Positions 11,972 through 24,707 of a stretch of 64,000 nt of DNA are shown in pieces. The notes beneath the pieces were generated by a model. The model did not search any database. It saw only the letters and a program-made list of their open reading frames with translations, and had not been told where the DNA came from. Positions within the stretch are counted from its first letter, which is position 1, and every line of letters begins with the position of its first letter. This DNA is from Tetrahymena elliotti 4EA (lineage: Eukaryota > Ciliophora > Oligohymenophorea > Hymenostomatida > Tetrahymenidae), in assembly GCA_000231825.2 (NCBI GenBank), contig JH720375.1:62001-126000 (forward strand), given 5' to 3'. The translations under genes and the position numbers were made by a program.

Positions 11972-13754
11972 TTTAATATTTATTTATCTATTTGTTTGTT
12001 TAATTAATTATGTTTTTAGTGTTTTAACTATGCTTGTTTTTTATATGTAAAATTAATCTGTTAAATTGTATAATTTAAAAATAGAGATTACTGAGTATTT
12101 GAATGCATTTCAAATCAAAGCAATTATTGTTTCTAAATATTTTCTTACTTTTTTCATAATTTCTCAGCAATAGATTCCGCTACATGATCAACGGTGATTT
12201 AAATAGATCAAAGATCTCCTAAATTGATTCATCAATCTTATTTTCCGTGTTGCAATTTAAATAGCATCTTCAGCTTAAATTTACTATTTCTATTTTAATT
12301 ACTATTTTTATTTAATTACAATAAATTTTACTTTGGTAGATTTAAAAACTTTCAAAAAACTTACAAAAATTGGTTTTTTAACTTTAAAATGCTATAAAAA
12401 ACTATTTAAAATTATTATCTCACTAAAATAATCACCAATGCCTTAAAAAATTATTAAAATATGTCAAATTTTAGCATTTAATCCTGTTAAAAATCAAAAT
12501 CTATAAAAAAGATTTCTAAAAGTATGCATTTGAATTTAAATGATTACTAATCTTCTGCTTATTTAAAACCAATAAAAAATCTATAAAACAATGAATTGAT
12601 ATTATATTCTTTAATAATTTTCAATCATTTTTGTTTAAAAATATTTAACTAGAGGGCATGGTTGCTGTAGTATTATTATCGTTATGAGCATCGCCATATA
12701 TCTAAATCTTTAAGCATTTAAGAATGTAAGTTAAAATTAAAAAAGATAGATTATTTTGATCTTATCTCAATTATTTTGAGTGCATCATAAAGTAAAATAT
12801 GTGCATATATTAATAAGTAGTATTATTTATTAAACTAGTAAGTGGGGTTTAAAAAAGATATTCATATTTAAATTACAATCTTATTGGAAACAAATTTAAC
12901 ATTTTTGAATGCCTTATTAATTTATTGATCAGATTTAATTAAATATAAGTCAATATTTTATATTTAATAATGAATATTAAAATATTTCTGCAATTTATTT
13001 TTAGAAATTGCATCTTGAATATTTAATTAATTCACCCTTACAAAAGATATTTTTAAAAAATATTTCTAGGTGTTCATTACATCTCAATTTTTTTTGTAAA
13101 TGTTTATCGAATCTTTCAAATTTATTCATTTAAAATATAATTAAAAAATTAATATGAAATCAAAAAAACCTATCTTATTATAGCAAGTAAATACAAAATT
13201 GAATAATTAAACACCTATTAAACTAAATAATAACTTCATTAATCCTACTGAAATACTTACCCTCTCAATTCTAGAATTAATTAATAAGGATAACTTTTTA
13301 AGTATTGAATTGATAATTAATAAAAATATTCCTAAATATCTAATTAGGATAATCAGAACTAAAATTCATAGGAATAAGTCAAAGAAAAATATTTAATAAG
13401 AAATCTCTGAAATTAGAGTAAATTTAATATTTACTATCATTCAGATACAATTAATTTTAAAACTTTTTATTTTCATTTTGAAAATAAAATAATTTAGAAA
13501 GTTACTGATGTTTTATCATAATTATTTACAAAATAAATTATATCTAAAATAGTATTTTCAAAATTAAGATTAATGAGAAAGGAATTTACTTAAGTTATTT
13601 GAAAATAATTTTAAATTATTTTAATTTTGATGAAAAGAGAAAATAAAAAAATAAAATGATGATAAATAAAAATAAAATAAAAAAATTAATAATTTTATTC
13701 ATTTTTTAATATTATTTTTTTTATCATAGAAATTAAAATTTTTTAATTTAAAGC
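11972..13754. other. Intergenic region with scattered coding-like fragments
   Basis: Mostly A+T-rich filler upstream of the kinase. Two G+C-richer patches stand out, 12140-12290 and 12655-12720, both reading like protein on the minus strand but in shifting frames (separate entry). The rest, 12730-13750, shows nothing. Confidence 0.5.
12140..12720 (-). pseudogene. Possible decayed gene fragments
   Basis: On the minus strand three short runs look coding but sit in different frames: AEDAIQIATRK, KIDESIQEIFDLF and SIQITVDHVAESIAEKL followed by TGA, all within 12140-12290. A fourth, IYGDAHNDNNTTATMPSS, lies near 12660-12715. The first three would join with two single-base frame changes, and the gaps are too small for introns. 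The patch is richer in G+C than its surroundings. I cannot name a parent family. Chance is a real alternative, since TGA is the only stop and open frames come cheaply here. Confidence 0.3.
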
Positions 13755-14190
13755 CAAATACTTTCTCTATAGGATTAATATGGGAGCTGTTAGGAGGTCA
13801 AATAGAAACATAATTTGTTATTTATAAAGTAATTTTGTTATGTAATTAACATGGATTGATTGATATACTTAGGGATGGATATCCAAAAGCACTTGTTTAT
13901 CAATAATAAATTTAGCATGTTCATATGGTTTATCAAAATGTTTTCTTATTATCAATTAATTACATTTTGCAAAAACCTTTATTTAATAATTAATGTTTGG
14001 TATTTTGAGGCAATTCAGAAAATTGCATTACATTTGGTTTATAAAGTTAAAGAATACCATCAATTTATTTATATTAATTAATTAATTAATTGTGGAGAAG
14101 GTTTTAACAGATTATCTGATTTGGGAAGATATATAATTTAGAGATAGCTTAAAATTAGTAAAAAAGCTTGGATCACATTCATTTTTATAA
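13755..14190 (+). pseudogene. Possible remnant of an ABCC-type transporter membrane domain
   Basis: On the plus strand a coding-like stretch runs up to the next gene's ATG. FSIGLIWELLGGQIETQF reaches a GT at 13827. A 46-nt GT-AG gap would lead to GWISKSTCLSIINLACSYG, then FAKTFIQQLMFGILRQFRKL and finally KVLTDYLIWEDIQFRD. The last piece resembles the KVLKLYAWE-x-F-KD segment of ABCC (MRP) membrane domains, and the order of pieces fits that domain, but residues are inserted and most of the protein, including any ATPase domain, is missing. ABCC genes are strongly expanded in Tetrahymena. The stretch stays in frame with the ATG at 14191, so it could also be an N-terminal extension of the coiled-coil gene. 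The similarity is by eye and weak. Confidence 0.3.
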
Positions 14191-17100
14191 ATGAACTACA
14201 ATCTGAATAATTAGACTTAAAGCTCTTCTGAAGAGACTTAAAGCATTTAAAATCAAACAAGCCAACAGACTAAGGATGTTTCATTTGCTTCTTTCAATCT
14301 ACAGCCTGACTACAGATATCAAAATGATGTAGCCAAGTTAATATCAGAAGAAAGTAGCATTTTAGATGAAGAGGAAGATGAAAATATAAAAAAGCGAAGG
14401 ATATTTGAAATGAACTTAAATAAAAAGAGAAACTAAATTCGGAAAGAATTTCACAAATAAGAGGATTTCAGATAATCAAATGAAAAGACAAGCTAATTAT
14501 CTTCAAACGAGAATAAAGTAATAAAAATCATTCTCTTTACCATTTTTATATTAATCTAAAATGTTTTTTTTATCAAAAGTTTAAGGAAATTTTAAATGAG
14601 TGGATAAAAAAGAATTAAGAAAAGCAAAAGGATTTAGATAGAGATAATGAATCATTAAATAAAATATAGCAAAAAGATTCAACTTTAAACTCAACTTAAA
14701 GCAATTTCAAGTTTAAGAAGTTACAAAGTTTAAATTAAACATCTAAGCCAAAAAATGAATTTAGCTCAGTTTTCCCAATTGCAAGTAATATGTCATAAGG
14801 ATAAGAATATTTCCCTTTAAAAAATGAAAGAAATCCCGAAGAATTAAACAGTAGAATATAAGCTCTGAAAGAAGAAAGCATTTAGTCTGAGCATACACAA
14901 GAGGCTGAACTTTAGAGACAAAAATCTTTGAAACAGAGTTATGATCTTTTAGTTAAACACTTAGTAAAATTATAATTTTCTAAGCAATCAAAATAATAAT
15001 GATTGTCATTTTAAAAATAAAATTATTACAAGGATTAAAGAAAAAAAGAAATTAGAGAAGAAGAAGATATTATAGAAGAAATGACTAAGAAATAGAATTC
15101 TTTTTAGTAGAATTAGCTAGAGATGCTAAAGAATCTGTTTGCAACAAAAAAGAATGTGCAATAACTTAAAGAGGTTGTTGAAAATATTGAAGAAAAGCAA
15201 AATAATGTACTAACCAAAAAGATCTCCTCATAAAATCAAGAATAGAAAGAAATTAAATAAGAGGAAAATAAATTGTCAACAATTCTCTTAAAAATAGATG
15301 TAAATTAATTGATAAATATTTCCGTTCAATTTGCTTTTATAAAATCGTTACATATGAGTTAATATAAATTAATTCTGTTAAAAAAAGCAAGCAGAGGAAC
15401 TTTACAGATAGACAATAAAGGAGTTGGCTGAGGTTCAGAAAGAAGAAGAATATAGGAAAAATAAAAAAAATGAATCTTATAAGCTTATATTTTCCTTGAA
15501 AGATATGAAATATTTAGATGACTTATGCCTTAAAAATAAAATTGATGAATACATAGACAATGCTTTGCTAGAATCTTATACTACTAAAAATCGTTCAGCA
15601 ATAAATTTTGATGTGTTTGAACTAGAGTATCCTTTGATAAATTTTAGAAGAAGTCATCCAAATATAGAGAAAAGTAAACTTTAAGATGTAATCGATGACT
15701 TCTACAGAGAATATCCTTAAGGTCCATATAAGCTTTCAGAATCTCTTCTATTAATATATAAAGGCTATGTTCAAAAATTTGAAAGCTTAAAGAGGTGAAA
15801 TAATTTTTATCATAAACAAAAATTTAATTTATAAATAATAATTCAGATACTATTAGGACATGTGTCTATAGGTTTAGCAAAAGGGTGGAGAACTTGCTCT
15901 TTTAACTACTGAAGTGAATGAATACATTGATGCAGAAAAGAACTCAAAACCTATAGAAATTAAAGATAAATATGTTCTATAGCTCTTAGAAACATTTGAA
16001 GATTTAAAACCTTCAATTGAGATTTTTAAAGAAAATAAAAAAGTAACACGTGAATTGAAAAAATAAATCAGTTTTTCTTTGTCTATTTTTATGAAAATCT
16101 TGGATAACACAATAAGACTTACAAACATCATAACTCTCTTAAGTACTAATCTTTACTTATAAGTGCCCTTGGCTTTAACTCAAAAGAGTGATGAAGTTTA
16201 AACCATCATAAATGAATAATTTAGTAAGAAGAATATAAAAATTTTGAGAAAATAAAGGGCAAAGTATTCAACTAAACTTGATAACAGCTTAGAAGTAAAT
16301 AATGCTAGATTATCAAGGATTAGTATTTCACCTATTAAAGGTTAGAATATGGAAAAAATTCAATAAATGCTGTAATAACCACCATAATAGTAATAGCAGC
16401 AGAACTTGAGTAGGTCTAGCAGCTAAGTAAGGCTTAAACCAATAGGTAAAATATTATCAAAAATTATAATTGCAAAAAAAATTTAATAAATATTTAAAAG
16501 AACAAAATTTTGACAAAAGTTATGAATTCAAATCTTATTATGCTGATGAAAATTCAATTAAGATTGTTCCAAATGACTTTGATAGTTTGTTTGTTAAGCT
16601 CTTGACAAATAACTTTATCCCTGGAGAGCTTAAAGAAAAATGGGGGAAATAAATAGTGAATGATCCTCTAATTTATGGATTTTGCTCATATTCAGACATA
16701 CAGGACTAGATTTAACTTTTAACTGATTAGTAAAAAAAGGAAGATCCTAACAAAAACAATCTGGACAGTTATGATATTTTGCTTTAGACAATTACAGATT
16801 AATTAAGGAAAATATCTATGGAAAAATTAAGGTCAATTATTTAATAGATACTTCATCTTAAAGGAGATATAGTTAGTGACTTGCTCTTAGCTTTTAATTA
16901 ATGTGAGTTTTATTCTAAAATTAATTTGTTAACACTTTTTAAGTTAATATTCAAGATAAATTTAATAAGGTTTTTTTAGTTTTGACTGATAAATTTAATA
17001 TTTTATGAAATTATTCTTAATCTTTTTAAATAATATGTTAAAATAATAGTGGCTGATCATATAAAGTAGATTTCACCTGAATGGGATATGAAAAAATATA

Positions 17101-18803
17101 AAAATAAAAAGATTTCATAAGGGAATTAAAATAAAATGATAAAAGAAATACAAATTAAAGTGAGCACAAAAATAGACTAAACTTTAGTTAATCCAGTTGA
17201 TAGTCCTCAAGCTAAAATAAGAATAGATGATGAGAATCAGTAAATTAATTTTTATTTATTAGCAATATTATATTTTAAAAAAATATTAAAATTATTAAGA
17301 AGTGGCTAAAAGAAGAAGAACAATCAATTCAAAGTTGAAGATTTTATTGAATTTTTGAAGAAAGATAAAAATTAAAGCAAGAAATAATTACATGAAGTAG
17401 ATGAAAAGTTTAAAAACGAAGAACTGATTAAAAGAAGGAAAAGTTCAACTCTTTTCAAATAAAATTATGAAAAATATTACTAGAAAAAAGAGTCTGATCA
17501 TTATGACTAAATTACACAGAGTATCAAAAAAAAATATGAAGATATTGAGGAAAAATAAGAAGAGGAAAAATACAGAGAAGAGATGAAATTTTTCTTGATA
17601 GAAAAAGAAAAAAAAGATCTTGCTAGATAAAAAATAATCAATCATTATCAAGAATCAAACAAATCAGGAAGGTATGGAGCTGAAATAAAAGATCTTTTAG
17701 AAAATTCCCATGCAATGGCTTTCATTACAAGATGTATATTTATATTTCATTTTCTGTGTTTTTCTATTTATTTTTAAAAAAATTGGTTTTTATTTTTAAT
17801 TATTTTAACAGAAGAGCATGCAAGAAAGAAAAATGATTTGAGCAGAACTCATATTAACTTAAAGAAACAAGATTTTTTATTAGAAAGATAATATGATGAT
17901 GTTATGAGTTCTAAGATAAGGCTAAATACATATCAAATAGACAAGTCTGAGAATAAGATAGATAAGTAGGATACTAGTATAAAAGAGGAGAAGTTAGCAA
18001 GAAAGAAACATTCAAAATCTTTTAGTTAAGATATTAGTAAGCTAAATATTAAAACTTAAAGAAATGGAAAAGCTGAAGAAAACAGCAATTATGATAAGAA
18101 TTAAACTTAGAATACCTAATTACCTCGTTTAGTTAATTCTTCTCAACAAGGAACTTAGAACTAAAATGAAAATTAAGGTGAAAAAGAAAGATTAAAAAAG
18201 ATTTAATTAGTAGAGAATGTATATGGGAGAGTTCATAGAGCAAAAAGCACAAGTTAATTACCATAAAATTAGAACAATTTAAATGATAAAAATTAAAATT
18301 AAGATACGGGTCTCTCTAAATTACCATAAAAGAAAGCTACTGAATCAAAATAAAATGATTAGTAAGAGACAGATTAATATACTTTAAAAATAAGTAAACT
18401 AACTTAAAGCTATGCTAATATTAGAACCAGCAAGCTGAATATTCCTGCTTTAAAAATTTTGGAATTAATTAAAGAGAAAAAAAACTAAAACACTTCTCTG
18501 ATAAAACCAGATACATAAACAGATTTAAAAAAAGAAGAAAGCACAGATAAATCAAATACAACAACAGTTGATAATAATAAAATAAATTAAGAGTCATATA
18601 AGTAATAAAAAGATATAAAAGAATAAGAATCTAATGGAAATAAAAATCTTGTTGATATTGAGAATAAATAAGTTTAAAACTAAAAGCAAGAAAAAATTAA
18701 CATCAATAAAAAATTTGCTGATATTTATAAACAAAAAATTGTGGTTAAACCCCCTATTACTTAAGGAAAATAAGCACGTTCTATATCAAATACTACCTAA
18801 TGA
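14191..18803 (+). CDS. Large coiled-coil protein of unknown function
   Basis: Nine exons (14191-14517, 14580-14963, 15033-15299, 15388-15794, 15847-16445, 16501-16902, 17050-17239, 17300-17733, 17812-18803) sum to exactly 1008 codons, 1007 residues. I do not recognise the family. Residues about 110-320 and 540-760 are rich in Glu/Lys/Gln with heptad-like spacing (for example QKEIKQEENKL). The middle, near 330-450, is more globular with patches such as LEYPLINFRRSHPN. The C-terminal 330 residues are Lys/Asn/Gln-rich and low in complexity. No signal peptide or membrane span. The ATG chosen opens a polar N-terminus MNYNLNNQTQ; the frame stays open upstream (see the ABCC-like remnant), so a longer start is possible. 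Such proteins in ciliates are often cytoskeletal or ciliary, but nothing here proves it. Confidence 0.85.
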
Positions 18804-19518
18804 TTTGGCTAAAGTATTAATATTTAATTCATCAAAAAATAAATCCAAAAATACTGTTACTTAAATTAATTAATTAATTAAACAATTCAAAAAATTTAAT
18901 TTAGCTAACAAACTTTATTTATCATAGTTTAATTAACAATTTAATCAGGTAAAAACTTTTTATTATAAAAATAAATAATACTAAAATTAATTATCAATAA
19001 AAAAATGAATGAATTATTTAATTTACTAAAAATGAATTATAATAGTAATGTCTATTGTTAAATTTTGATAAAACTATTAATAGTTATAATCTTTCTTTTT
19101 TTTTCTCTTTTTTTTGAAAATAAATATGTTTTTATCCTCAACCAATTAATTAGTTTTGAGTTGGTGAGATATTCATAAATAATTCTGTCGCATATTATAA
19201 ATAAAAATTTAATTAAAACAAATTATTATAAAAATAAATGTTGTTAAATTTTGATTACACTTTTATTAAAAACACTATTTTTTTACAATTTATTTATTTC
19301 ATAATTATTTTGAAACACACACAATCAATTCAGTTGGTAATGAATTCAAATAAAAGAGCTATTTAATTTACTAATGTATAATTTATCAATAAATTATGTT
19401 GAATATTTTTTTGTTTTGATTTGTAAAAGATAGTGAGTGAATACAAAAATAAAAGAAGATTAATTAAATTTGATAGTATTAAAATGTTAGGAAGATAAAT
19501 ATTTAATTTAGTTGTTGT
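18804..19518. other. Intergenic region between convergent genes
   Basis: About 715 nt of A/T runs between two 3' ends. I see no gene, hairpin or repeat worth naming. Confidence 0.6.
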
Positions 19519-22152
19519 TCAGTATTTAGATATTCCTTTTTAGAATTGTTTAAAGTTTTTTAGGAAATCAAGATATTACTTATTAACTATTTTTCTTTGA
19601 AAGGAATTAAGCTTTTAAAATTATTGGCTGTTTTCTATAACAGTGTTATTTTCAAGAGTTTGCATTTTTTACTCTTAGATTATATTTTTCATTATTTCTT
19701 TTTTCATTTCTAAGAATTATTTTTAATCATTTTGTGATGCTTTGCCTGTCTCATTTTCTTTGTTTTAGTAAGCATTTAAATCTGCCATTGATCCATATTT
19801 TTTTTATTATAAAGTTGGTAAAGAGGGATTTTAAGATAATTTTGGTTATTCAAAAGTTTTTTATTTGATAAAATCAACCTTAGTAATTTCAAGATTAGTT
19901 GAAGATTAACTACTCTTAAGTTAAATTTTCTTAAACTTTTAATTTTCTTTTTACTGCTAAATTACCTCTTCAGAAATTTTATTTAATTATTAATTTTTGT
20001 TTTTTGTTTGCAGAAGTTAATTTTCAGCACTATTACCTCTACTATGGCTGATAACTATATTTTCATCTTTTTATTCAAAGTTTATTTTACTAGAAGAGCT
20101 ATTTTTAACTATTGAAGAGGCATCTTCAAAAGTTAATTTTCTATTGGACTAAGTAATTTATTAAAATTGACTTTGGTTAAGAATTATTTTGTTATTTTTA
20201 ATTTTATCAGAAGCATTCTCAAATTAAAGCTATCTCATACTCAGTTTCCTTGATTTTTAAATTGGAGAAAATTCTCTTTAGTGCTCACATATTTTTCCTA
20301 TGTTGATATTATTTTCATTGTTTGTATGCTCATGACTGATGATGTTCTTTTCTAAAATACTATTTAAATCAGATGATATTAGCTAAGATGTTACTTTTTA
20401 AGGAGAAGATTATTTTAATTATTTTGCTTAAATAAGAGATGATTACTTTTTAAACAAAAGAGTTTGATTATTGTTATAAACAGGAGAACTATTTATAATT
20501 TAGCTGTTATTTTACTAAGAATTGTTAACTTAAGAATTATGGAAAGATTACTTCTGAGAAATAAAATTACTCTAAACTGCTGTTAAAAAGCATGTAAAAT
20601 TCTCAGCTGATGACTAAATACTTTATTTTCTTTCATGTTGGCTATCGCAATTATCTTTCTTGAAATCTATACTCTATGTTAACTTAATTTATTACTCTTA
20701 TTTATCTTATTATGTATTAGAAGCTGCTGCTTTTTCATCTTGTACCTAAGCTCCTATCTTTTGTATTAATTTTTGAAGAAATTTCATATTTCCTTGTTTA
20801 GGCTAATTAGAATTTTTATCTTAAGTAGAATTTAGAATTTTCTATTTTTTCTAAATCTAAATCGTGTCTTCCTCAGTTTCTTTTACACTGTGAATATCCA
20901 TAAGTTTTTTCTTCAATGTTTAGTTTTAAAAATTTTATATTGTATTTTATTCATTTTGGTGAGGGAATTAGTTTGAATTTTAGGTTTTATAAAATAGAAA
21001 TTTATGTGAATGAGTGTTATTTGGTTTATTTAATAAATTATTTTGCTAATTTTAAGGTGTAGAGTATGCAATCTATTAGATTTTTGCTGGACTTTGAGAT
21101 CCATCTTTAACTTTAATTTGAAATTAAGACTTCTCTTCTTATGGTTTAGACTAGAACTAATCAGGTTACTGAGTAAGAGAAATTGATTAATTTAAAGTAG
21201 AATATTATTGTATTTTAGCATTTTTACAACTATTTGGCCTAATAATCAGCTTTTAGAATGAATTCTTTCTTGATTAGGGAGTTTCTGTATTATTCGCAGT
21301 ATTTAAAGATTCATAGAATGTGCTTAACTGATTATTTGGACTCTATATTCTTAGATTCAATATAAAAGAATTCTCGTTTTTAAAACTAGTATTATTTTGG
21401 TTAACCGAATTATTAGTTATACCTATTATTCTAGACATAGGGCTTATTGTACCACTTTTTTTAACAATATTGCTAGTATTTGCAGCAGAAACTGGTCTAG
21501 ATTAGATCATTATTGGGTTATGTTTAGTTTAATTACAATTATTTTCTTGTGGTTATTCTATTTCAGTTATGTTGCTGCTGTTGCTCTTATTATTAGCTTT
21601 CTTTTAAAGCTTTTAGGAAACTAAACCCTTTAACATTTATCCAAATTTTTAAAGCTTTTATTTTTTCAATTTATCTACATGTATGTTTATAACATTTTTC
21701 TCTTCATGATTAGATGATCTTTCTAGAGATCTTTATTTGTTTTACAATTTAGAGTTATTGTTTGTATCTTTATTTTAAACATCTTAATTATCACAATTGT
21801 TTTTGTTAGTTAGTTATCTGTTTATTGAATTCTAAACTTAAGATTAGTTTAGTAAAGTTTTTTAAGATAACTGAAATGACTAAGGTTCATCTAAATTATT
21901 AAGAGATACGATGCTTTAACATCTTTACAAGTTATTTTATGAAAATCTTGTTTTTTAATTGCAATAATTTTATATCATTGGATGGCTTGCTAATTCTTTC
22001 ATATTTTTGAACTCTTAGCTTCTATTAACCCTTTTAGGAGTGGGGCTTTTGTTTACAAGCATCTGTTATTTGACCCATATTTTAGTTTGCTCAAAATTTA
22101 AAAAATTTCCATCTAAATAATTCTGTACTTATAACTATTTTTGGTGAATCAT
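19519..22152 (-). CDS. Low-complexity Ser/Asn/Gln-rich protein
   Basis: A single open frame of 878 codons (877 residues) without introns. The start taken is the ATG at 22152 (MIHQKQLQVQNYLDG); a second in-frame ATG at 22062 (MLVNKSPTPKRVN) is an alternative. Composition is dominated by Asn, Ser, Gln and Lys with no fold I can recognise. Short conserved-looking islands are KELASHPMIQNY near the N-terminus, QKFGQMLKGLVSQKLQKK near 150, and MKFLQKLIQKIGAQVQDEK in the middle, which resemble each other loosely as basic amphipathic helices. No signal peptide or membrane span. The open frame on the opposite strand at 21397-21624 is a shadow of this gene. Confidence 0.8.
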
Positions 22153-23030
22153 ATTATTACATTATAAACTGTATTAATTTAATAAAAAACAATATTTTTC
22201 TATGTATTTTTACTCTTAAAATAAAGAAAATAAACCCTAAATTTTGAATGTAATTTGTATGTAGATCTTGTTTACAGGTTTATATTATCTTTTTTCTATC
22301 TTTTTATAATCTGCTATTTTTTTATTAAATCAATTTGATGATGAATCAATATTATCAAAAAGTGTAGATATCTTATTTTGACCACTAATTTCTCTCATTA
22401 AATAAGTATGAGCATAAGTTCACATCAAAATAAAAATAATAAAATATCAAACAGCTCAAATATAAATCTGTTTTCTTGAAACTATTTTTTTCAAAGATTT
22501 AATAGAAGAAAAAAATGTTGATTTAATTTTTCAAAATAAATGAAGAATAGACCTTCAAATTATGAATATTTTTTCTCAAATAAAATTGTGAATTCACATT
22601 CTCTACTTTCTTTACAGAAACAAGTTAAATAATTTAAATGGATTATAGAACAATTAAAATATTGATTAGTGAAACTAAATTTATTTTTGTGATTAATTAC
22701 ATATTCACAATAAACACACTTTTAATAACACTAAAACTTCAAATTTAACATTTTTGTAAAAAACTATTGAAAAAATTTAAGATTAGAACGAGTTTAGTTA
22801 TTTTACTTATCGTTTATTCTATGAAAGAAAAAAATGTCTTTCTTAGAAATCTTATTCAAATATGGATAAACATTTACTTTTTAAATAATTTTAATTTTTT
22901 TATGAGTTTAATATTTTTAAAAGAATAAACTTATTTGATTTTTTGACCAAACCTTATCAATAAAATTGCAAATAAATAGATTAATGAATAGCAGAGACCA
23001 AACAAATTAAATTAATAATTTAAAAAAATT
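22153..23030. other. Intergenic A+T-rich region
   Basis: About 880 nt between two minus-strand genes; it must hold the promoter of the 22152 gene and the terminator of none that I can identify by motif. No exon or repeat is supported. Confidence 0.55.
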
Positions 23031-24089
23031 TCAACCCCATTTTTTAAGTAATTATTACAATTTGATATTATCATCATCTTTTTCATCATCTATTTTGTAG
23101 GATTTTTCTTTTTTTTAATTTCCTTATCCATAATTTGGCTCTGAAGATTTAAAAATTTATTCTTTTAAATTATTTGCTATTTAGAGTATATCATCATCAT
23201 TGTCTTCTTCATCATCATCATCATCATCATCCTCCTCCTCCATTTTATTGAGAATGTTTAAGGATTGATTTATGTTAAAAATGTTATTTGTTTTGTTATT
23301 TTAGTTGGCTTGAGGGGCGTTTTAGGTAATTTTTTAAATGAAAAGTTAGTCTTATAAGTCATCGTCATCATCATCGTCATCTGGAATGTCAGGCATAACA
23401 AATTTTTAGTTTTAGTTTTAAAATTAATTCTAAGCATAATTGTTAGAATATTAGTTATTTTTATTATTAATATTTGAGTTACTTTACAAAGAAAAAGATT
23501 GAATAGTTTACTTTACATTATTAAAGCTATTTACTTATCTCATTTGATTTCCTTTATTAAAGGTAAAGTCTTAAATATTACTAGAATTAGCTTATTATTG
23601 CTGGTTTTGATTGTTATTTTAATAATTAGAAACTGGAATGCTTTCAGAGTTTTCATTTTTAAACATGAAGGAATTGCTGTTGCTATTTTAATTTTCTTTT
23701 TGGTATTACTTTCCTTTTTGCTATTTTCCATTATTATTATAGTTGTTATTGTTGTTTTTGTTATTTTAGAAATTTTTGTTGTTGTTGTTGTTGTTATTGT
23801 TATAATTATTATTCTAGTAATTATTATTACTGTTACCCTTAGCTTAATATGTTTTTTTATCTTTATTGTCCTACTAATTTTTATTACCATAGCCAGTATT
23901 ATTTTAGCCACCTTATTCCTTCTACTTTTGAGTAGTTTATTTATTTTAAATATCAATTAGTTTTTTCAAAAAAGTTTTGTATTCTTCACTCTAAACCTCA
24001 TAAATAGTCTAATAAGAGTCTAAGTTTTTTACTGCTACTGAAGAATTTCCTTATGGCTTAAGTACAACTTGTTACTATTTTGGGTTCAT
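23031..24089 (-). CDS. Asn-rich and Asp-rich low-complexity protein
   Basis: A single exon of 353 codons (352 residues), from ATG MNPKQQQVVLKPQGN to TGA. After a short ordered start (YQTIYEVQSEEYKTFLKKL) comes an Asn/Lys/Gln-rich stretch with a run of seven Asn. There are two acidic blocks: PDIPDDDDDDDD and MEEEDDDDDDDEEDNDDD, the latter encoded by a GAT/GAC trinucleotide array at about 23195-23243. It ends in a charged helix IKLQQLLKKWG. I do not recognise a family. Acidic blocks of this kind occur in nuclear and chaperone-like proteins, which is only a hint. Long open frames in other phases at 23499-23960 (+) and 23540-23956 (-) are shadows caused by the repetitive codons. Confidence 0.8.
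23195..23243. repeat. ATC/GAT trinucleotide array encoding an acidic block
   Basis: Plus-strand TCATCATCATCA followed by CCTCCTCCTCC. On the minus strand this encodes Glu-Glu-Glu then a run of Asp in the preceding gene. Repeat length is likely to vary between strains. Confidence 0.85.
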
Positions 24090-24707
24090 ATAATATAATC
24101 TAGTATTAAAATAACAAATATTTTTTTTTTTATTAATTTGAAAACAATCTTTCTTGCTAAGTTAATAATTAATTAACTAAATCTTATTTTAATTTCAAAC
24201 TAAAGCATATTTCCCGCAATTTCACTCATATTTTATCAATAATAATTCTAACTAGTTTTTTCCTTCGCAAAGTAATTTAGATAATTCTCAAATCTAATTA
24301 GCTAACTATTTATGAATCCATAATATTGCAATAACTAAAGCAAATATCAATATTTAAGTATTAGTATTATTTTTACTAATTTTTTCAAATTTATTTAAAT
24401 TAAAGTAATAATGCTTCTTTTAATGAAAAGAAATAAAAGAAAAATGTTTTTGCCTTTATTTATTTTTTTTGTTTAGAAGCTTGTATAAAATTTCTAACAA
24501 AATATTTTTTTTCAATAAAATTTTTAAGAAATTTTAAATATGAGGTGAATTACCTCGAAATAAGTATTTTAATAGATTAATGAATTTACTTAATAAAGAT
24601 ATATATTAATTAGATTTACTACTAAACTTTTGTAAAATATTAATTTATTGATTCTTTATTTATTTTACAATCAATTTTTGTTAGTCAAGCAAATAACCAA
24701 ATAAAAA
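24090..24707. other. Intergenic region, divergent promoters
   Basis: About 620 nt between two genes transcribed away from each other, so both promoters lie here. A/T runs only; no motif I can name. Confidence 0.55.

Noticed and set aside
13860..14232. Separate protein gene starting near 13860 (MDIQKHLFINN...)
   Set aside because: Open frames of about 120 codons are expected by chance when TGA is the only stop; the competing frame gives the more protein-like text.
23499..23960. 153-codon plus-strand hydrophobic frame and a 138-codon minus-strand Ile/Lys/Thr-rich frame over the same bases
   Set aside because: Both are phase shadows of the Asn-rich CDS 23031-24089: AAT/AAC repeats read in other phases give Ile, Val, Leu or Thr runs.
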